From Lichenicola sp964247755 (GTDB lineage: Bacteria; Pseudomonadota; Alphaproteobacteria; Acetobacterales; Acetobacteraceae), in NCBI GenBank assembly GCA_964247755.1, contig CAXTVX010000003.1, positions 1-64,000 on the forward strand: a stretch of 64,000 nucleotides of DNA, read 5' to 3'. Made by a program: the position numbers and the translations under genes. Of the stretch, positions 34,160 to 43,317 are shown in pieces. The notes under the pieces were generated by a model. That model searched no databases. It had not been told where the DNA came from and worked only from the letters and a program-made list of their open reading frames with translations. The first letter of the stretch is position 1. Every line of letters begins with the position of its first letter.

Positions 34160-35467
34160 ATGGATCCTGCAACGCCACGGCGACGGCGCGGGACCGCAAC
34201 CGCCGGTCTCACTTTTTGGTCAGGGCGCGCGCTCCTGCTCATTCTGCTTCCCCTGCTCGGGACGCGGCCGGCGGGAGCGGCCGGACCCGCGCCCGCACCG
34301 CCGCCGGCTGCCTCCCTGGTCGAGCGGGCCAGCTCGTCGCAGGCGGTCTGGAACGGCGTGGTGCTGGCGCCGGACGACCGGCTGTTCGTGGTGCTGCCGC
34401 GCCTGGCCAATCCCTCCGGGCCCTCCCTGGCACTGGTGGAAGCCGACCGGCTGATCCCCTATCCCGACGCCTCGTGGAACGGCACCGCCCAGCCCGCGCC
34501 CCGTCCGGCACGGCCCCCTCCGGCCGGACCGCAAGCGACGGCCATCGAGCCTCCTCCCGCGCCGCCACCGGACGGACCCGGTCGGGTGTTCATCGGGCTG
34601 AACGCGATCCACCTGGCACCCGACGGGTCGATGTGGGCGGTCGACACCGGCGTGCCCGGTCCCGGCAAGGCCCCGGCCGCGGGCGGGGCACGCCTGATCC
34701 GGATCGACCTCGCGACCAACCAGGTCACCCGGATCCTGGCCGTGCCGGCGGACGCGCTGCGGCCGAAAAGCATGATCGACGACATCCGCTTCAACGGCGA
34801 CCACGCCTACGTCACCGATGCGGGGGTGCCCGGGCTGCTGGTGGTCGACCTGCGCGACGGGACCATGCGCCGCGTGCTCGACCACGACCCGGCGCTGACC
34901 GCTCAGCGGCCGGTCACCGTGGACGGCGAGGTGCTGAAGGGCCCCGACAACAAGCCGGTGATGATCCATGCCGACCAGCTGGAGGTGACGCCGGACGGCC
35001 GGCACCTCTACGTGCAGCCCGCGTGCGGACCGATGTCGCGGATCGATACCGCGCTGCTGGACGATCCGCAGGCCTTGCCGAGGACGCTCTCGGCCGGGAT
35101 CTCGTTCTGGTACGACACCCCGGCACTCGGCGGCACCGCGATCGCGCCGGACGGCACGCTCTACCTGGACGACGTGGAGAACGACAGCGTCCTGGCCCTG
35201 TCGCCGGACCGGGTGCTGACGCAGGTGGTCCGGGACGGGCGGCTGCACTGGGCGGACGCGCCGTTCCTGTCGCCGGCCGGGATCCTGCTCGTTCCGGTGC
35301 CTCAGCTCGACCGGGCGGCGCTCTTCCACCACGGCCATGCCCAGATCCAGTTCCCGGTGTCGCTCTACGCGCTGGACCCGCGGGCGCTCCTGGACGCTGC
35401 CCGCGCCCGGGCGGCGCCGACGCAGGCCGCGCCCGCCGACGGTTCCGCCACGCCGGCAGGGCGATGA
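34160..35467 (+). CDS. exported major royal jelly / yellow family protein
   Basis: A protein of 435 residues with a basic N-terminus, a hydrophobic signal segment (about 17-38, ending AGA) and a Pro-rich linker. A beta-propeller of the MRJP/yellow family follows: motifs GLNAIHLAPDGSMWAVDTG, SMIDDIRFNGDHAYVTDAG and LVVDLRDGTMRRVLDHDPALT are typical. Bacterial members are exported proteins of mostly unknown function, sometimes lactonase-like. The start could be GTG 34157 or the adjacent ATG 34160. threonine synthase begins 44 nt downstream. Confidence 0.82.
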   Translation: MDPATPRRRRGTATAGLTFWSGRALLLILLPLLGTRPAGAAGPAPAPPPAASLVERASSSQAVWNGVVLAPDDRLFVVLPRLANPSGPSLALVEADRLIPYPDASWNGTAQPAPRPARPPPAGPQATAIEPPPAPPPDGPGRVFIGLNAIHLAPDGSMWAVDTGVPGPGKAPAAGGARLIRIDLATNQVTRILAVPADALRPKSMIDDIRFNGDHAYVTDAGVPGLLVVDLRDGTMRRVLDHDPALTAQRPVTVDGEVLKGPDNKPVMIHADQLEVTPDGRHLYVQPACGPMSRIDTALLDDPQALPRTLSAGISFWYDTPALGGTAIAPDGTLYLDDVENDSVLALSPDRVLTQVVRDGRLHWADAPFLSPAGILLVPVPQLDRAALFHHGHAQIQFPVSLYALDPRALLDAARARAAPTQAAPADGSATPAGR

Positions 35468-35510
35468 CCGGCTCTTCGCGCCGGGCGGCGGGTTCCGTAT
35501 GATCCGGCCG

Positions 35511-36911
35511 ATGCGCTACATCTCCACACGCGGCCGGGCGCCGACGCATGACTTTGCCGGCGTCCTGCTCGCGGGCCTGGCCGAGGATGGTGGGCTGTAC
35601 GTGCCGGAATCCTGGCCGGAGTTCTCGCCCGCCGAGTGGCGGGCGATGCGCGGCCTGCCCTACCCGGAGCTGGCGGCGCGGGTGATGGCACCCTTCACGG
35701 CGGGCGCGATCGAGTACGACACCCTGCTTCGGCTGTGCCGCGACGCCTATGCCGCCTTCGGCCATCCGGCGGTGGTGCCGCTGGTGCAGCTCGACCACGG
35801 GTTGTTCGTCCTGGAGCTGTTCCACGGCCCGACGCTCGCCTTCAAGGACGTGGCGATGCAGCTGCTGGGCCGGCTGTTCGACCACGTGCTGCGGGAACAC
35901 GACCAGCGGGTGACCATCGTCGGCGCCACCTCCGGCGACACCGGCTCGGCGGCGATCGAGGCCTGCCGCGACCGCGACCGGGTGGAGATGGTGATCCTGC
36001 ATCCGCACGGCCGCACCAGCGAGGTGCAGCGCCGGCAGATGACCACCGTGCTGTCGCCCAACATCACCAACCTCGCCGTCGAGGGCACCTTCGACGACTG
36101 CCAGGACCTGGTGAAGGCGATGTTCGCCGACGCCCCGTTCCGTACCGGCCTGCGGCTGGGTGCCGTGAACTCCATCAACTGGGCCAGGATCGCGGCGCAG
36201 ATCCCGTACTACGCCGCCGCCGCCCTGGCGCTCGGCGCGCCGGACCGCGAGGTCGCCTTCGCGGTGCCGACCGGCAACTTCGGCAACGTGCTGGCGGCCT
36301 GGGCGGCACGCCGCATGGGCCTGCCGGTGGCGCGGCTGTCGATCGGCGCCAACAGCAACGACATCCTGCCGCGCTTCCTTGCCGCCAACGACATGAGCGT
36401 GCGCCCGGTGCTGCCGACCCTGTCGCCCAGCATGGACATCCAGGTCAGCTCGAACTTCGAGCGGCTGCTGTTCGAGCTGCTCGGCCGCGACGCCGACGCC
36501 TGCGCCACCATCATGGGCGGGTTCCGGCGTGACGGCCGCATGGCGGTGCCGGACCAGGCGTGGCGGGAGGCGACCGCCCTGTTCCACGGCTCCCACCTGG
36601 ACGACCCGGCGACCGAAGCGGAGATCCGCCGCCTGCACGCGCAAGCCGGCTACCTGGCCGACCCGCACACCGCGATCGGCATCGCCGCCGCGCGCGCCGG
36701 CGCCCTGCCCGGCGTGCCGTGCGTGGCGATGGCGACCGCCCATCCCGCCAAGTTCCCGGACGCCCTGCGGCTGGCGACCGGCCTGGTCCCCGCCCTGCCG
36801 CCGCACCTGTCCGACCTGTACGAGCGCGAGGAACGCATCCGGGTGGTGCCGAACCGGCTCGACGCCGTCCAGGACGCGGTGCGTTCGGCGGTGCTGAGAA
36901 ACGCCGCCTGA
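35511..36911 (+). CDS. thrC: threonine synthase
   Basis: Makes L-threonine from O-phosphohomoserine using PLP. The 466-residue protein has the conserved N-terminus MRYISTRGRAPTHDFAGVLLAGLAEDGGLYVPE and the PLP lysine in LFHGPTLAFKDVAMQ (Lys112). Next are GATSGDTGSAAIEA, the GAVNSINWARIAAQIPYY block, and VPTGNFGNVLAAW for phosphate binding. This is the longer (class I, yeast/E. coli-like) type. ATG 35511 is chosen by alignment; ATG 35499 would add four residues. It starts a conserved thrC - M16 peptidase order with the next gene. Confidence 0.95.
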   Translation: MRYISTRGRAPTHDFAGVLLAGLAEDGGLYVPESWPEFSPAEWRAMRGLPYPELAARVMAPFTAGAIEYDTLLRLCRDAYAAFGHPAVVPLVQLDHGLFVLELFHGPTLAFKDVAMQLLGRLFDHVLREHDQRVTIVGATSGDTGSAAIEACRDRDRVEMVILHPHGRTSEVQRRQMTTVLSPNITNLAVEGTFDDCQDLVKAMFADAPFRTGLRLGAVNSINWARIAAQIPYYAAAALALGAPDREVAFAVPTGNFGNVLAAWAARRMGLPVARLSIGANSNDILPRFLAANDMSVRPVLPTLSPSMDIQVSSNFERLLFELLGRDADACATIMGGFRRDGRMAVPDQAWREATALFHGSHLDDPATEAEIRRLHAQAGYLADPHTAIGIAAARAGALPGVPCVAMATAHPAKFPDALRLATGLVPALPPHLSDLYEREERIRVVPNRLDAVQDAVRSAVLRNAA

Positions 36912-36975
36912 CCTCCCATATCCTTTTCCATCCGCCTCACGACTTGGCCCGACAGGGCCCGGCATCAGGAACCTC

Positions 36976-38271
36976 ATGACCGACCGACACCCGACCGACC
37001 CGATCAACACCACCCGACTACCCAACGGCCTCACGGTCGTGACCGAGCGCATGGACCGGGTCGAGACCGTCTCCTTCGGCGCCTACGTCGCCAGCGGCAC
37101 GCGCAACGAGCGTGCGGACGAGAACGGGGTGTCGCACTTCCTGGAGCACATGGCGTTCAAGGGCACCGAGCGCCGCACCGCGGCACGGATCGCCGAGGAG
37201 GTCGAGAACGTCGGCGGCCACATCAACGCCTACACCGCGCGCGAGCAGACCGCCTACTACGTCAAGCTGCTCAAGGAGGACCTCGCGCTGGGCGCCGACA
37301 TCATCGGCGACATCCTGACCCACTCGACCTTCGCGCCCGACGAGATGGAGCGCGAGCGCGGCGTGATCCTGCAGGAGATCGGCCAGGCCAACGACACCCC
37401 CGACGACATCGTGTTCGACCACTTCCAGGAGACCGCCTTCCCGGCGCAGCCGATGGGCCGCCCGACGCTCGGCACCGAGGCGCTGATCCGCGGGATGAAG
37501 CGCGACACCCTGACCGACTACATGCGGGCGCACTACACCACCGGCAACGTGGTGATCGCGGCCGCCGGCAACCTCCATCACGAGCAGGTGGTCGAGCTGG
37601 CGCGCCAGCATTTCGGCGACCTGCCGAGCGCCATGCTGGAGCACCCGGAGCCCGGCCGCTACGGCGGCGGCGAGTTCCGTCGCGAGAAGGAGCTCGACCA
37701 GGTGCACGTCGTGCTGGGCTTCCCGTCGGTCGGCTACGGCGACCGCGACTACTACGCGGTGCTGCTGCTCTCGACCCTGCTCGGCGGCGGCATGTCGTCG
37801 CGCCTGTTCCAGGAAATCCGCGAGAAGCGCGGCCTGGTGTACTCGATCTACTCCTTCAGCGCCCCGTTCCTGGATGGCGGCCTGTTCGGCATCTACGCAG
37901 GCACCGGCGAGGACGAGGCGAAGGAGCTGGTCCCGGTGACGCTGGAGGAGCTGCAGAAGGTGCAGCGCGCGAGCGGCCCCGACATCGTGCGCCAGGACGA
38001 GCTCGACCGCGCCCGGGCGCAGCTCAAGTCCAGCCTGCTGATGTCGCTGGAGTCCACCGGCAGCCGCTGCGAGCAGCTCGCCCGGCAGCTGCAGGTGTTC
38101 GGCCGCATCGTCCCCACCGCCGAGACGGTGGCGAAGATCAACGCCGTGACGCTGGAGGACGTGCGCCGTGCGGCGGCGCGGGTGTTCCGCGGTGCGCCGA
38201 CGCTGACCGCGCTCGGCCCGGTGACGCACATCCCCCGCCTCGGCGAGGTCGCAGACCGGTTGGCTGCATGA
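36976..38271 (+). CDS. M16 zinc peptidase, processing-peptidase-like
   Basis: A 431-residue single-copy M16 metallopeptidase related to the mitochondrial processing peptidase beta subunit. The inverted zinc motif HFLEH is at 54-58, with the family block GVSHFLEHMAFKGT. The third ligand Glu lies in ERERGVILQEIGQANDTPDD. The glycine-rich loop LGGGMSSRLFQEIREKRGLVYS is near 270. It is probably a periplasmic or cytoplasmic oligopeptidase; no clear signal peptide is seen. AGGAACC precedes the ATG. The stop overlaps the pmbA start (ATGA). Confidence 0.92.
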   Translation: MTDRHPTDPINTTRLPNGLTVVTERMDRVETVSFGAYVASGTRNERADENGVSHFLEHMAFKGTERRTAARIAEEVENVGGHINAYTAREQTAYYVKLLKEDLALGADIIGDILTHSTFAPDEMERERGVILQEIGQANDTPDDIVFDHFQETAFPAQPMGRPTLGTEALIRGMKRDTLTDYMRAHYTTGNVVIAAAGNLHHEQVVELARQHFGDLPSAMLEHPEPGRYGGGEFRREKELDQVHVVLGFPSVGYGDRDYYAVLLLSTLLGGGMSSRLFQEIREKRGLVYSIYSFSAPFLDGGLFGIYAGTGEDEAKELVPVTLEELQKVQRASGPDIVRQDELDRARAQLKSSLLMSLESTGSRCEQLARQLQVFGRIVPTAETVAKINAVTLEDVRRAAARVFRGAPTLTALGPVTHIPRLGEVADRLAA

Positions 38272-39617
38272 ACGTCGTTCACACCGATCGGCTGGACCTG
38301 CTCCAGGCGCTGGTCGCACAGGCCACCCGCGCCGGCGCCGACGCGGCGGAGGCGATCCTGGTGTCCGGCACCTCGCTCGGCGTGCAGGTGCGCCAGGGCC
38401 GCAGCGAGGAGCTGGAGCGGTCCGAACACAACGACGTCGGCCTGCGCGTGTTCAGCGGCCGCCGCAGCGCCATCGTGTCGGCGACCAGCATCGACCCGGC
38501 CGGTTTCGGACGCCTGGTGGAGCAGGCACTGGCGATGGCGCGCGTGGTGCCGGAAGACCGGTTCGCCGCCTTGTGCGACCGCGCCGGCACCGGGATCGCC
38601 CCTCCCTCCGGGCTCGAGCTCGCCGACGACGCCGAGCCGGGGATCGAGGCGCTGACGGAGCGGGCGCGCACCGCCGAGGCAGCGGCGCTGGCGGTCGGCG
38701 GCGTCACCAACAGCCAGGGCGGCTCGGCTGGCTACGGCCGCACCAGCATCGCGCTCGCCACCTCCGGCGGCTTCGCCGGGCAGTACGCCCGCACCAGCCA
38801 CTCGGTCTCGGCGAGCGTGCTGGCCGGTCACGGCACCGCCATGCAGCGCGACTACGACTATCATTCCACGGTGCATCTTTCCGACCTGGACGATCCGGCG
38901 CGGATCGGCCGGCAGGCGGGAGAGCGCGCGGTGACCCGGCTGAACCCGGTCAAGCCGCGCACCGGCCGCATGCCGGCAATCTACGACCCGCGCGTGTCGA
39001 ACAGCCTGGTCGGGCACCTGGCCGGCGCGCTGAACGGGGCGTCGGTGGCGCGCGGCACCTCGTTCCTGAAGGAGCGCATGGGCACGCGCCTATTGCCGCC
39101 CGGGATATCGGTGACCGACGATCCGACCCGCCTGCGCGGCCTGCGCTCCAAGCCGTTCGACGGCGAGGGCGTGCCGACCGCGCCGCTGGTGCTGGTCGAG
39201 GACGGCGAGATCCGCTCGTGGGTGCTGGATGGACGCAGCGGTCGGCAGCTCGGCCTTCCCTCGACCGGCCATGCCTCGCGCGGCCCGTCCTCGCCGCCCT
39301 CGCCCTCGTCCACCAACCTCTACCTCGCCGGCGGCACGGTAACGCCGGCGGCGCTGATGGCCGACATCGCCGAGGGCATCTACGTCAACGAGATGATGGG
39401 CAACGCGATCAACGGCCTGACCGGCGACTACAGCCGGGGTGCCGCCGGATACATGATACGCGACGGCGCCCTGGCCGAGCCGATCGCCGAGTTCACGGTG
39501 GCCGGCAACCTGCTGGAGATGTTCGCCTCCCTGGTGCCGGCGGACGACCTCGTGTTCCGGCGCGGCAGCGACGCGCCGACGATCCGGATCGACACCCTCA
39601 CCGTGGCCGGCGCGTGA
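38268..39617 (+). CDS. pmbA: TldE/PmbA family metalloprotease-like protein
   Basis: A 449-residue homologue of PmbA (TldE), which with TldD processes microcin B17 and other peptides in E. coli. Seen: the DLLQALVAQATRAGADAAEA opening, GVQVRQGRSEELERSEHNDVGLRVF, the RLNPVKPRTGRMPAIYDPRV central block, and the C-terminal SPSSTNLYLAGG and LTGDYSRGAAGYMIRDG motifs. TldE lacks the TldD HExxxH, and this protein also shows no such motif. There is no tldD in the window. It overlaps the M16 stop by 4 nt, so the two may act on related substrates. Confidence 0.88.
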   Translation: MNVVHTDRLDLLQALVAQATRAGADAAEAILVSGTSLGVQVRQGRSEELERSEHNDVGLRVFSGRRSAIVSATSIDPAGFGRLVEQALAMARVVPEDRFAALCDRAGTGIAPPSGLELADDAEPGIEALTERARTAEAAALAVGGVTNSQGGSAGYGRTSIALATSGGFAGQYARTSHSVSASVLAGHGTAMQRDYDYHSTVHLSDLDDPARIGRQAGERAVTRLNPVKPRTGRMPAIYDPRVSNSLVGHLAGALNGASVARGTSFLKERMGTRLLPPGISVTDDPTRLRGLRSKPFDGEGVPTAPLVLVEDGEIRSWVLDGRSGRQLGLPSTGHASRGPSSPPSPSSTNLYLAGGTVTPAALMADIAEGIYVNEMMGNAINGLTGDYSRGAAGYMIRDGALAEPIAEFTVAGNLLEMFASLVPADDLVFRRGSDAPTIRIDTLTVAGA

Positions 39618-39640
39618 TGAAACCCCAAGGACGGAACCCC

Positions 39641-40597
39641 ATGACACGACCCAGCCTGTCGCAGCGGATGCGGACGGTCTCCCTGGCCCTGGCGCTCGGG
39701 CTGGCCCCGGCCGCGGCACCCGTGCTGGCGAGCCTGTTCCCGACCGCGGCGGAAGCCCGGCCCGGCTTCGGCGGCTCGTTCGGCAGCCGCGGCAGCCGCA
39801 CCTTCAGCGCGCCGCCGTCCACCGCCACCAACCCGGGCGGCGCCACGCCGTTCGCGCGCACGCTGACGCCGCAGCAGAACGGCTACGGCAGCAGCTATGG
39901 CGGCCTCGGCGGCGGCGTTCGCGCGCACCCGTTCGGCGCCGGCTTCGCCGGCGGCCTGCTGGGCGTCGGCCTGGCCGGGATGCTGTTCGGCCACGGCTTC
40001 TTCGGCGGCGGCTACGGCTATGGCGGCGGGTTCCACTCCGCCGGGCTGTTCGGGCTGCTGATCCAGCTCGCGATCCTGTTCTTCGTCGGCCGCTGGCTGT
40101 TCCGCCGGTTCGCCGGCACGCGGGCGATGGCCGGTCCGGGTGCCGTGCCGTTCGCCGCCGCCGGCGTCGCCCGCGGCGGGTCCGGCGGCGGTGCCATCCC
40201 GATCACCCCGGCCGATTACGGCCAGTTCGAGCAGGCCCTGCTCGACATCCAGCAGGCCTGGTCGATGCAGGACCTGCGCAGCCTGGGCCGCTTCGCCACC
40301 CCGGAGATGGTCAGCTACTTTTCCGAGCAGCTCACCGACCTGTCGAGCCGCAACCTGCGCAACGTGGTGAGTGCCGTGCGCATGGAGCACGGCGACCTGT
40401 CGGAAGCCTGGAGCGAGAACAACCGCGACTTCGCCACCGTCGCCATGCGCTACTCGATGATCGACGTCACCACAGACCTGACCGGGCGCGTGGTGGACGG
40501 CAGCCCGAACGAGCGGCAGCAGGTGACCGAGCTGTGGACCTTCGTGCGCGCCCGCGGCGGCTCCTGGCTGCTGTCGGCGATCCAGCAGGCGCGGTAG
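39641..40597 (+). CDS. exported Tim44-domain protein
   Basis: A 318-residue protein with an N-terminal signal (about 1-38, ending EARP), a Gly/Ser/Phe-rich region (about 39-120), one or two spans near 95-150, and a C-terminal Tim44-like domain (about 190-318). That domain has ITPADYGQFEQALLDIQQAWSMQDLRSLGRFATPEM and ELWTFVRARGGSWLLSAIQQAR. Tim44 is a mitochondrial import motor subunit; in bacteria the domain occurs in transporter-associated or unknown exported proteins. AGGACGGAACCCC precedes the ATG at 39641; an upstream ATG at 39617 overlaps the pmbA stop. It ends an operon thrC? / M16 / pmbA / this gene. Confidence 0.8.
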   Translation: MTRPSLSQRMRTVSLALALGLAPAAAPVLASLFPTAAEARPGFGGSFGSRGSRTFSAPPSTATNPGGATPFARTLTPQQNGYGSSYGGLGGGVRAHPFGAGFAGGLLGVGLAGMLFGHGFFGGGYGYGGGFHSAGLFGLLIQLAILFFVGRWLFRRFAGTRAMAGPGAVPFAAAGVARGGSGGGAIPITPADYGQFEQALLDIQQAWSMQDLRSLGRFATPEMVSYFSEQLTDLSSRNLRNVVSAVRMEHGDLSEAWSENNRDFATVAMRYSMIDVTTDLTGRVVDGSPNERQQVTELWTFVRARGGSWLLSAIQQAR

Positions 40598-40606
40598 CGG
40601 TTCCCG

Positions 40607-41056
40607 CTACTTCACCGACACCCGGAGCGTGTACTCGCCGCCGCCGCCGCGGGTAGTGCCGAGCACGAACAGGTAGCGGCCCGAGGCCGGAAGCGTCGCC
40701 TTGACAGTGGTGGCGTCGTCCTGCCCGCCGGCCCCCGGCACAGTCGGGCCGCTGATGTCCGGGCCGTCGTCCGCGGGCTTGACGCTGTAGCCGGGCCGGT
40801 AGAGCGAGAACACCACGTTCTCGTCGGGACTGGTGACGTCGGCCTGGATGGTCTGGCCAGCCCGGGCAGCCAGCACGTAGCAGACCTCCTCGGCCCGAAC
40901 GATCCCGCCGCCCACGGAGGTGCTGGTCCCGTCATGACGGAACCGGATCGATGCGGGAGCATTGCAGTCCGCGGCGAGCGCGCGATCCGCCTGGCATCCG
41001 GCACCCCCAAGACCTAGGATCGCTCCCGTCACGATCCCGCGCACCCGACCGTTCAT
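40607..41056 (-). CDS. small exported protein with a PPC-like beta domain
   Basis: A 149-residue protein. The leader has a hydrophobic core (about 7-19) and then GAGC (Cys21), a poor lipobox because -3 is Gly; signal peptidase I cleavage after ALA at 28 is as likely. The mature part is a beta-sandwich of the bacterial pre-peptidase type: ADVTSPDENVVFSLYRPG, then LPASGRYLFVLGTTRGGGGEYTLRVS. Such domains are accessory, so function is unknown. It ends 10 nt from the stop of the Tim44-like gene and is divergent from the GH19-like gene (27 nt). Confidence 0.68.
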   Translation of the reverse strand: MNGRVRGIVTGAILGLGGAGCQADRALAADCNAPASIRFRHDGTSTSVGGGIVRAEEVCYVLAARAGQTIQADVTSPDENVVFSLYRPGYSVKPADDGPDISGPTVPGAGGQDDATTVKATLPASGRYLFVLGTTRGGGGEYTLRVSVK

Positions 41057-41083
41057 CCGTCCGACCTCGTCATGGAGCGTCTC

Positions 41084-41707
41084 ATGCGCCTGGTGGATGC
41101 CACCCTGCTGTCCCAGCTGGTTCCTACCTACCACGGCGCGCGGGGGATCCGACAGCAGGGCAACATCCGGCAGGTCGGGTTGTACCTGCCGGCCGCGCTG
41201 ACCCGGTTCTCCATCAACACTCCCTTGCGTCAGGCGCACTTCCTGGCCCAGGTGTGCGAGGAAAGCTGGGGCCTGTCCGACCTCAAGGAGGAGGCGAGCG
41301 GGAAGGAGTACGAGGGCCGCAAGAACCTGGGCAACACCCGGCCGGGCGACGGGATCCGCTACAAGGGTCGTGGCCTGGTGCAGCTGACCGGACGCGCGAA
41401 CTACACCAAGGCGGCCCGTGAGCTGGACCTCAACCTGGTGGACGACCCGGGGCTGGCGGAAAGCGCTCCGGTCGCGGTGGACACCGCCTGCCTCTACTGG
41501 ACCGACCACCACTTGAACAAGTTCGCCGACCTGGACGACATCCAGGCGATCACCAGACGGGTCAACGGCAAGCGCATGCTGGGGCTCAAGGAGCGCACGG
41601 CCTACCTGGTCAAGGCCAAGGCGCTGCTCGGCGCCGGGAATACGCAGGGCGACGTGATCGTGCCGACCCGGACCGCACCTGACGGCAGCCCGATCTACAC
41701 GGTGTGA
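41084..41707 (+). CDS. GH19-like lysozyme/chitinase-fold protein
   Basis: A 207-residue protein with the GH19 lysozyme-superfamily core: AHFLAQVCEESWGLSDLKEEASG (putative catalytic Glu in CEES), IRYKGRGLVQLTGRANY, and ALYWTDHHLN-type helix. Similar proteins are phage endolysins or chromosomally encoded muramidases; the substrate could be chitin or peptidoglycan. There is no signal peptide, as in phage endolysins that need a holin, but no phage gene lies nearby. ATG 41084 has GGAG 6 nt upstream; ATG 41072 is the alternative. Divergent from the PPC-like gene. Confidence 0.8.
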   Translation: MRLVDATLLSQLVPTYHGARGIRQQGNIRQVGLYLPAALTRFSINTPLRQAHFLAQVCEESWGLSDLKEEASGKEYEGRKNLGNTRPGDGIRYKGRGLVQLTGRANYTKAARELDLNLVDDPGLAESAPVAVDTACLYWTDHHLNKFADLDDIQAITRRVNGKRMLGLKERTAYLVKAKALLGAGNTQGDVIVPTRTAPDGSPIYTV

Positions 41708-41779
41708 GCGAGGCGCTTCCGCCGGGAGCGCTCTTCTAGCCGGCGCGATCCGGGCCTAGGCTGCATGCCGTCAGGAGGC

Positions 41780-41798
41780 CCCGCGCCTCCAGCGCGGG
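41780..41798. terminator. 7-bp GC hairpin downstream of GH19-like gene
   Basis: CCCGCGC and GCGCGGG flank a 5-nt CTCCA loop, 72 nt after the GH19-like stop and 37 nt before the dehydrogenase ATG. It has no T-run, so it could be a weak terminator for the gene to the left or an mRNA structure at the 5' end of the dehydrogenase. Confidence 0.3.
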
Positions 41799-41835
41799 AG
41801 GATCAAGCCCGCGGCAGCGAGGAGACCGTCCGGCC

Positions 41836-43317
41836 ATGGAAACCCAGCCGCTCAACCGGCAGACCTTGAACACCGTTCACGCATCGGTGCGCCGTCCCGG
41901 CTTCGATCCGGCCACCTTGTCGGCCGGGATCGTGCACCTCGGGCTTGGCAACTTCCACCGCGCGCACATGGCCCGCTACACCCAGGAGCTGATCGAGCGC
42001 AGGCCGGACCAGGGCGGGTTCGGCATCATCGGCGCCGGGCTGCTGCCGGGCGACCGGCGGATGCTGGACGCGCTCGAGCCCCAGGACGGGCTGTACAGCC
42101 TGGTGGAGCGGTCGGCGGAGGAGGAAACCGTCACGATCATCGGCTCGCTCGTCGGCGTGCTGTTCACCGCCGAGGACTCCGCGGCCCTGCTGGAGGCGAT
42201 CGACCGGCCGGAGATACGCATCGTCAGCCTGACGGTGACGGAGCACGGCTACTGCCTGAACCGCTCCACCAAGCGGCTCGACCCGGAGCATCCGCAGATC
42301 GCCCGGGACCTGGCCGATCCCGAGCATCCGCACAGCGCGCCGGGCATCATCGTCGAGGCATACAGGCGCCGGCGGGCGGCGGGCGCCCAGGCCTTCACCG
42401 CCATGACCTGCGACAACATCCAGCACAACGGCAACGTGCTGCGCGAGGCGGTGCTGACGCTGGCGCGGCTGCGCGACCCGGCGCTGGCGGAATGGATCGA
42501 GCGGAACGCCTCGTTTCCCAACACCATGGTCGATCGCATCACCCCGGTGACGCAGGCGGACGACGTGGCGGCACTCGCGCGGGACTACGGCATCGCCGAC
42601 CGCTGGCCGGTGTTCTGCGAGCGCTTCACCCAGTGGGTGATCGAGGACCGCTTCGTGGACGGCCGCCCGGCCTGGGAGGAGGTGGGGGCGCAGTTCGTCG
42701 ACGACGTCACCCCGTACGAGTTCATGAAGCTGCGCCTGCTCAACGGCAGCCACCTGGCGGTGTCGGGAATGGGGCGGCTGATCGGCTACACGTTCATCGA
42801 CGAGTCGATGCGCGACCCGCTGATCACCCGCTACATGGCGGCGCTGATGGACCGCGAAACCGAGCCGACCCTGTCGCCGGTGCCGGGGATCGACCTCGAC
42901 GACTACAAGCGCACCCTGATCGAGCGCTTCGCCAACCCGCGGGTGAAGGACACGGTGGAGCGGGTCAACACCGACGCGCCGCTCAATGTGCTGGTGGACC
43001 CGATCCGCGACCGGCTCGCCCAGGGCGGGAGCGTCGAGCTGCTGGCGCTGGCGCTGGCGGCCTGGATGCGCCGGATCCGCGGCGAGGACGAACAGGGACA
43101 GGCGATCGAGATACGCCATCCGCTGGCGGCGACGCTGCGCGAGAAGGCGGTCGAGGGCGGTCCGGATCCGCGTCCCCTGCTCGGCATCACCGCGCTGTTC
43201 GGCGAGCTGGGCGGGAGCGAGATCCTGGTGCGCACGGTGGGGCGCTGGCTGGCGAGCCTGTACGAGGTCGGCGCCGCGAAGACGCTGGCCGAGGCGGCGG
43301 AAACTCTGGGGTTTTAA
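41836..43317 (+). CDS. mannitol dehydrogenase family polyol dehydrogenase
   Basis: A 493-residue polyol-specific long-chain dehydrogenase, which oxidises mannitol, sorbitol, arabitol or a hexuronate with NAD. The N-terminal Rossmann region has GIVHLGLGNFHRAH. The catalytic K-x4-N-x2-H motif is KLRLLNGSH (Lys298, Asn303, His306) in the block VTPYEFMKLRLLNGSHLAVSGMGRLIGY. Length and motifs fit the mtlK/uxuB group; substrate choice between mannitol and fructuronate is not visible. No sugar transporter lies next to it. An isolated unit with a GC hairpin upstream. Confidence 0.88.
   Translation: METQPLNRQTLNTVHASVRRPGFDPATLSAGIVHLGLGNFHRAHMARYTQELIERRPDQGGFGIIGAGLLPGDRRMLDALEPQDGLYSLVERSAEEETVTIIGSLVGVLFTAEDSAALLEAIDRPEIRIVSLTVTEHGYCLNRSTKRLDPEHPQIARDLADPEHPHSAPGIIVEAYRRRRAAGAQAFTAMTCDNIQHNGNVLREAVLTLARLRDPALAEWIERNASFPNTMVDRITPVTQADDVAALARDYGIADRWPVFCERFTQWVIEDRFVDGRPAWEEVGAQFVDDVTPYEFMKLRLLNGSHLAVSGMGRLIGYTFIDESMRDPLITRYMAALMDRETEPTLSPVPGIDLDDYKRTLIERFANPRVKDTVERVNTDAPLNVLVDPIRDRLAQGGSVELLALALAAWMRRIRGEDEQGQAIEIRHPLAATLREKAVEGGPDPRPLLGITALFGELGGSEILVRTVGRWLASLYEVGAAKTLAEAAETLGF

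Noticed and set aside
41084..41707. Prophage remnant around the GH19-like gene
   Set aside because: No integrase, structural, holin or repressor gene and no att-like repeat is visible on either side.
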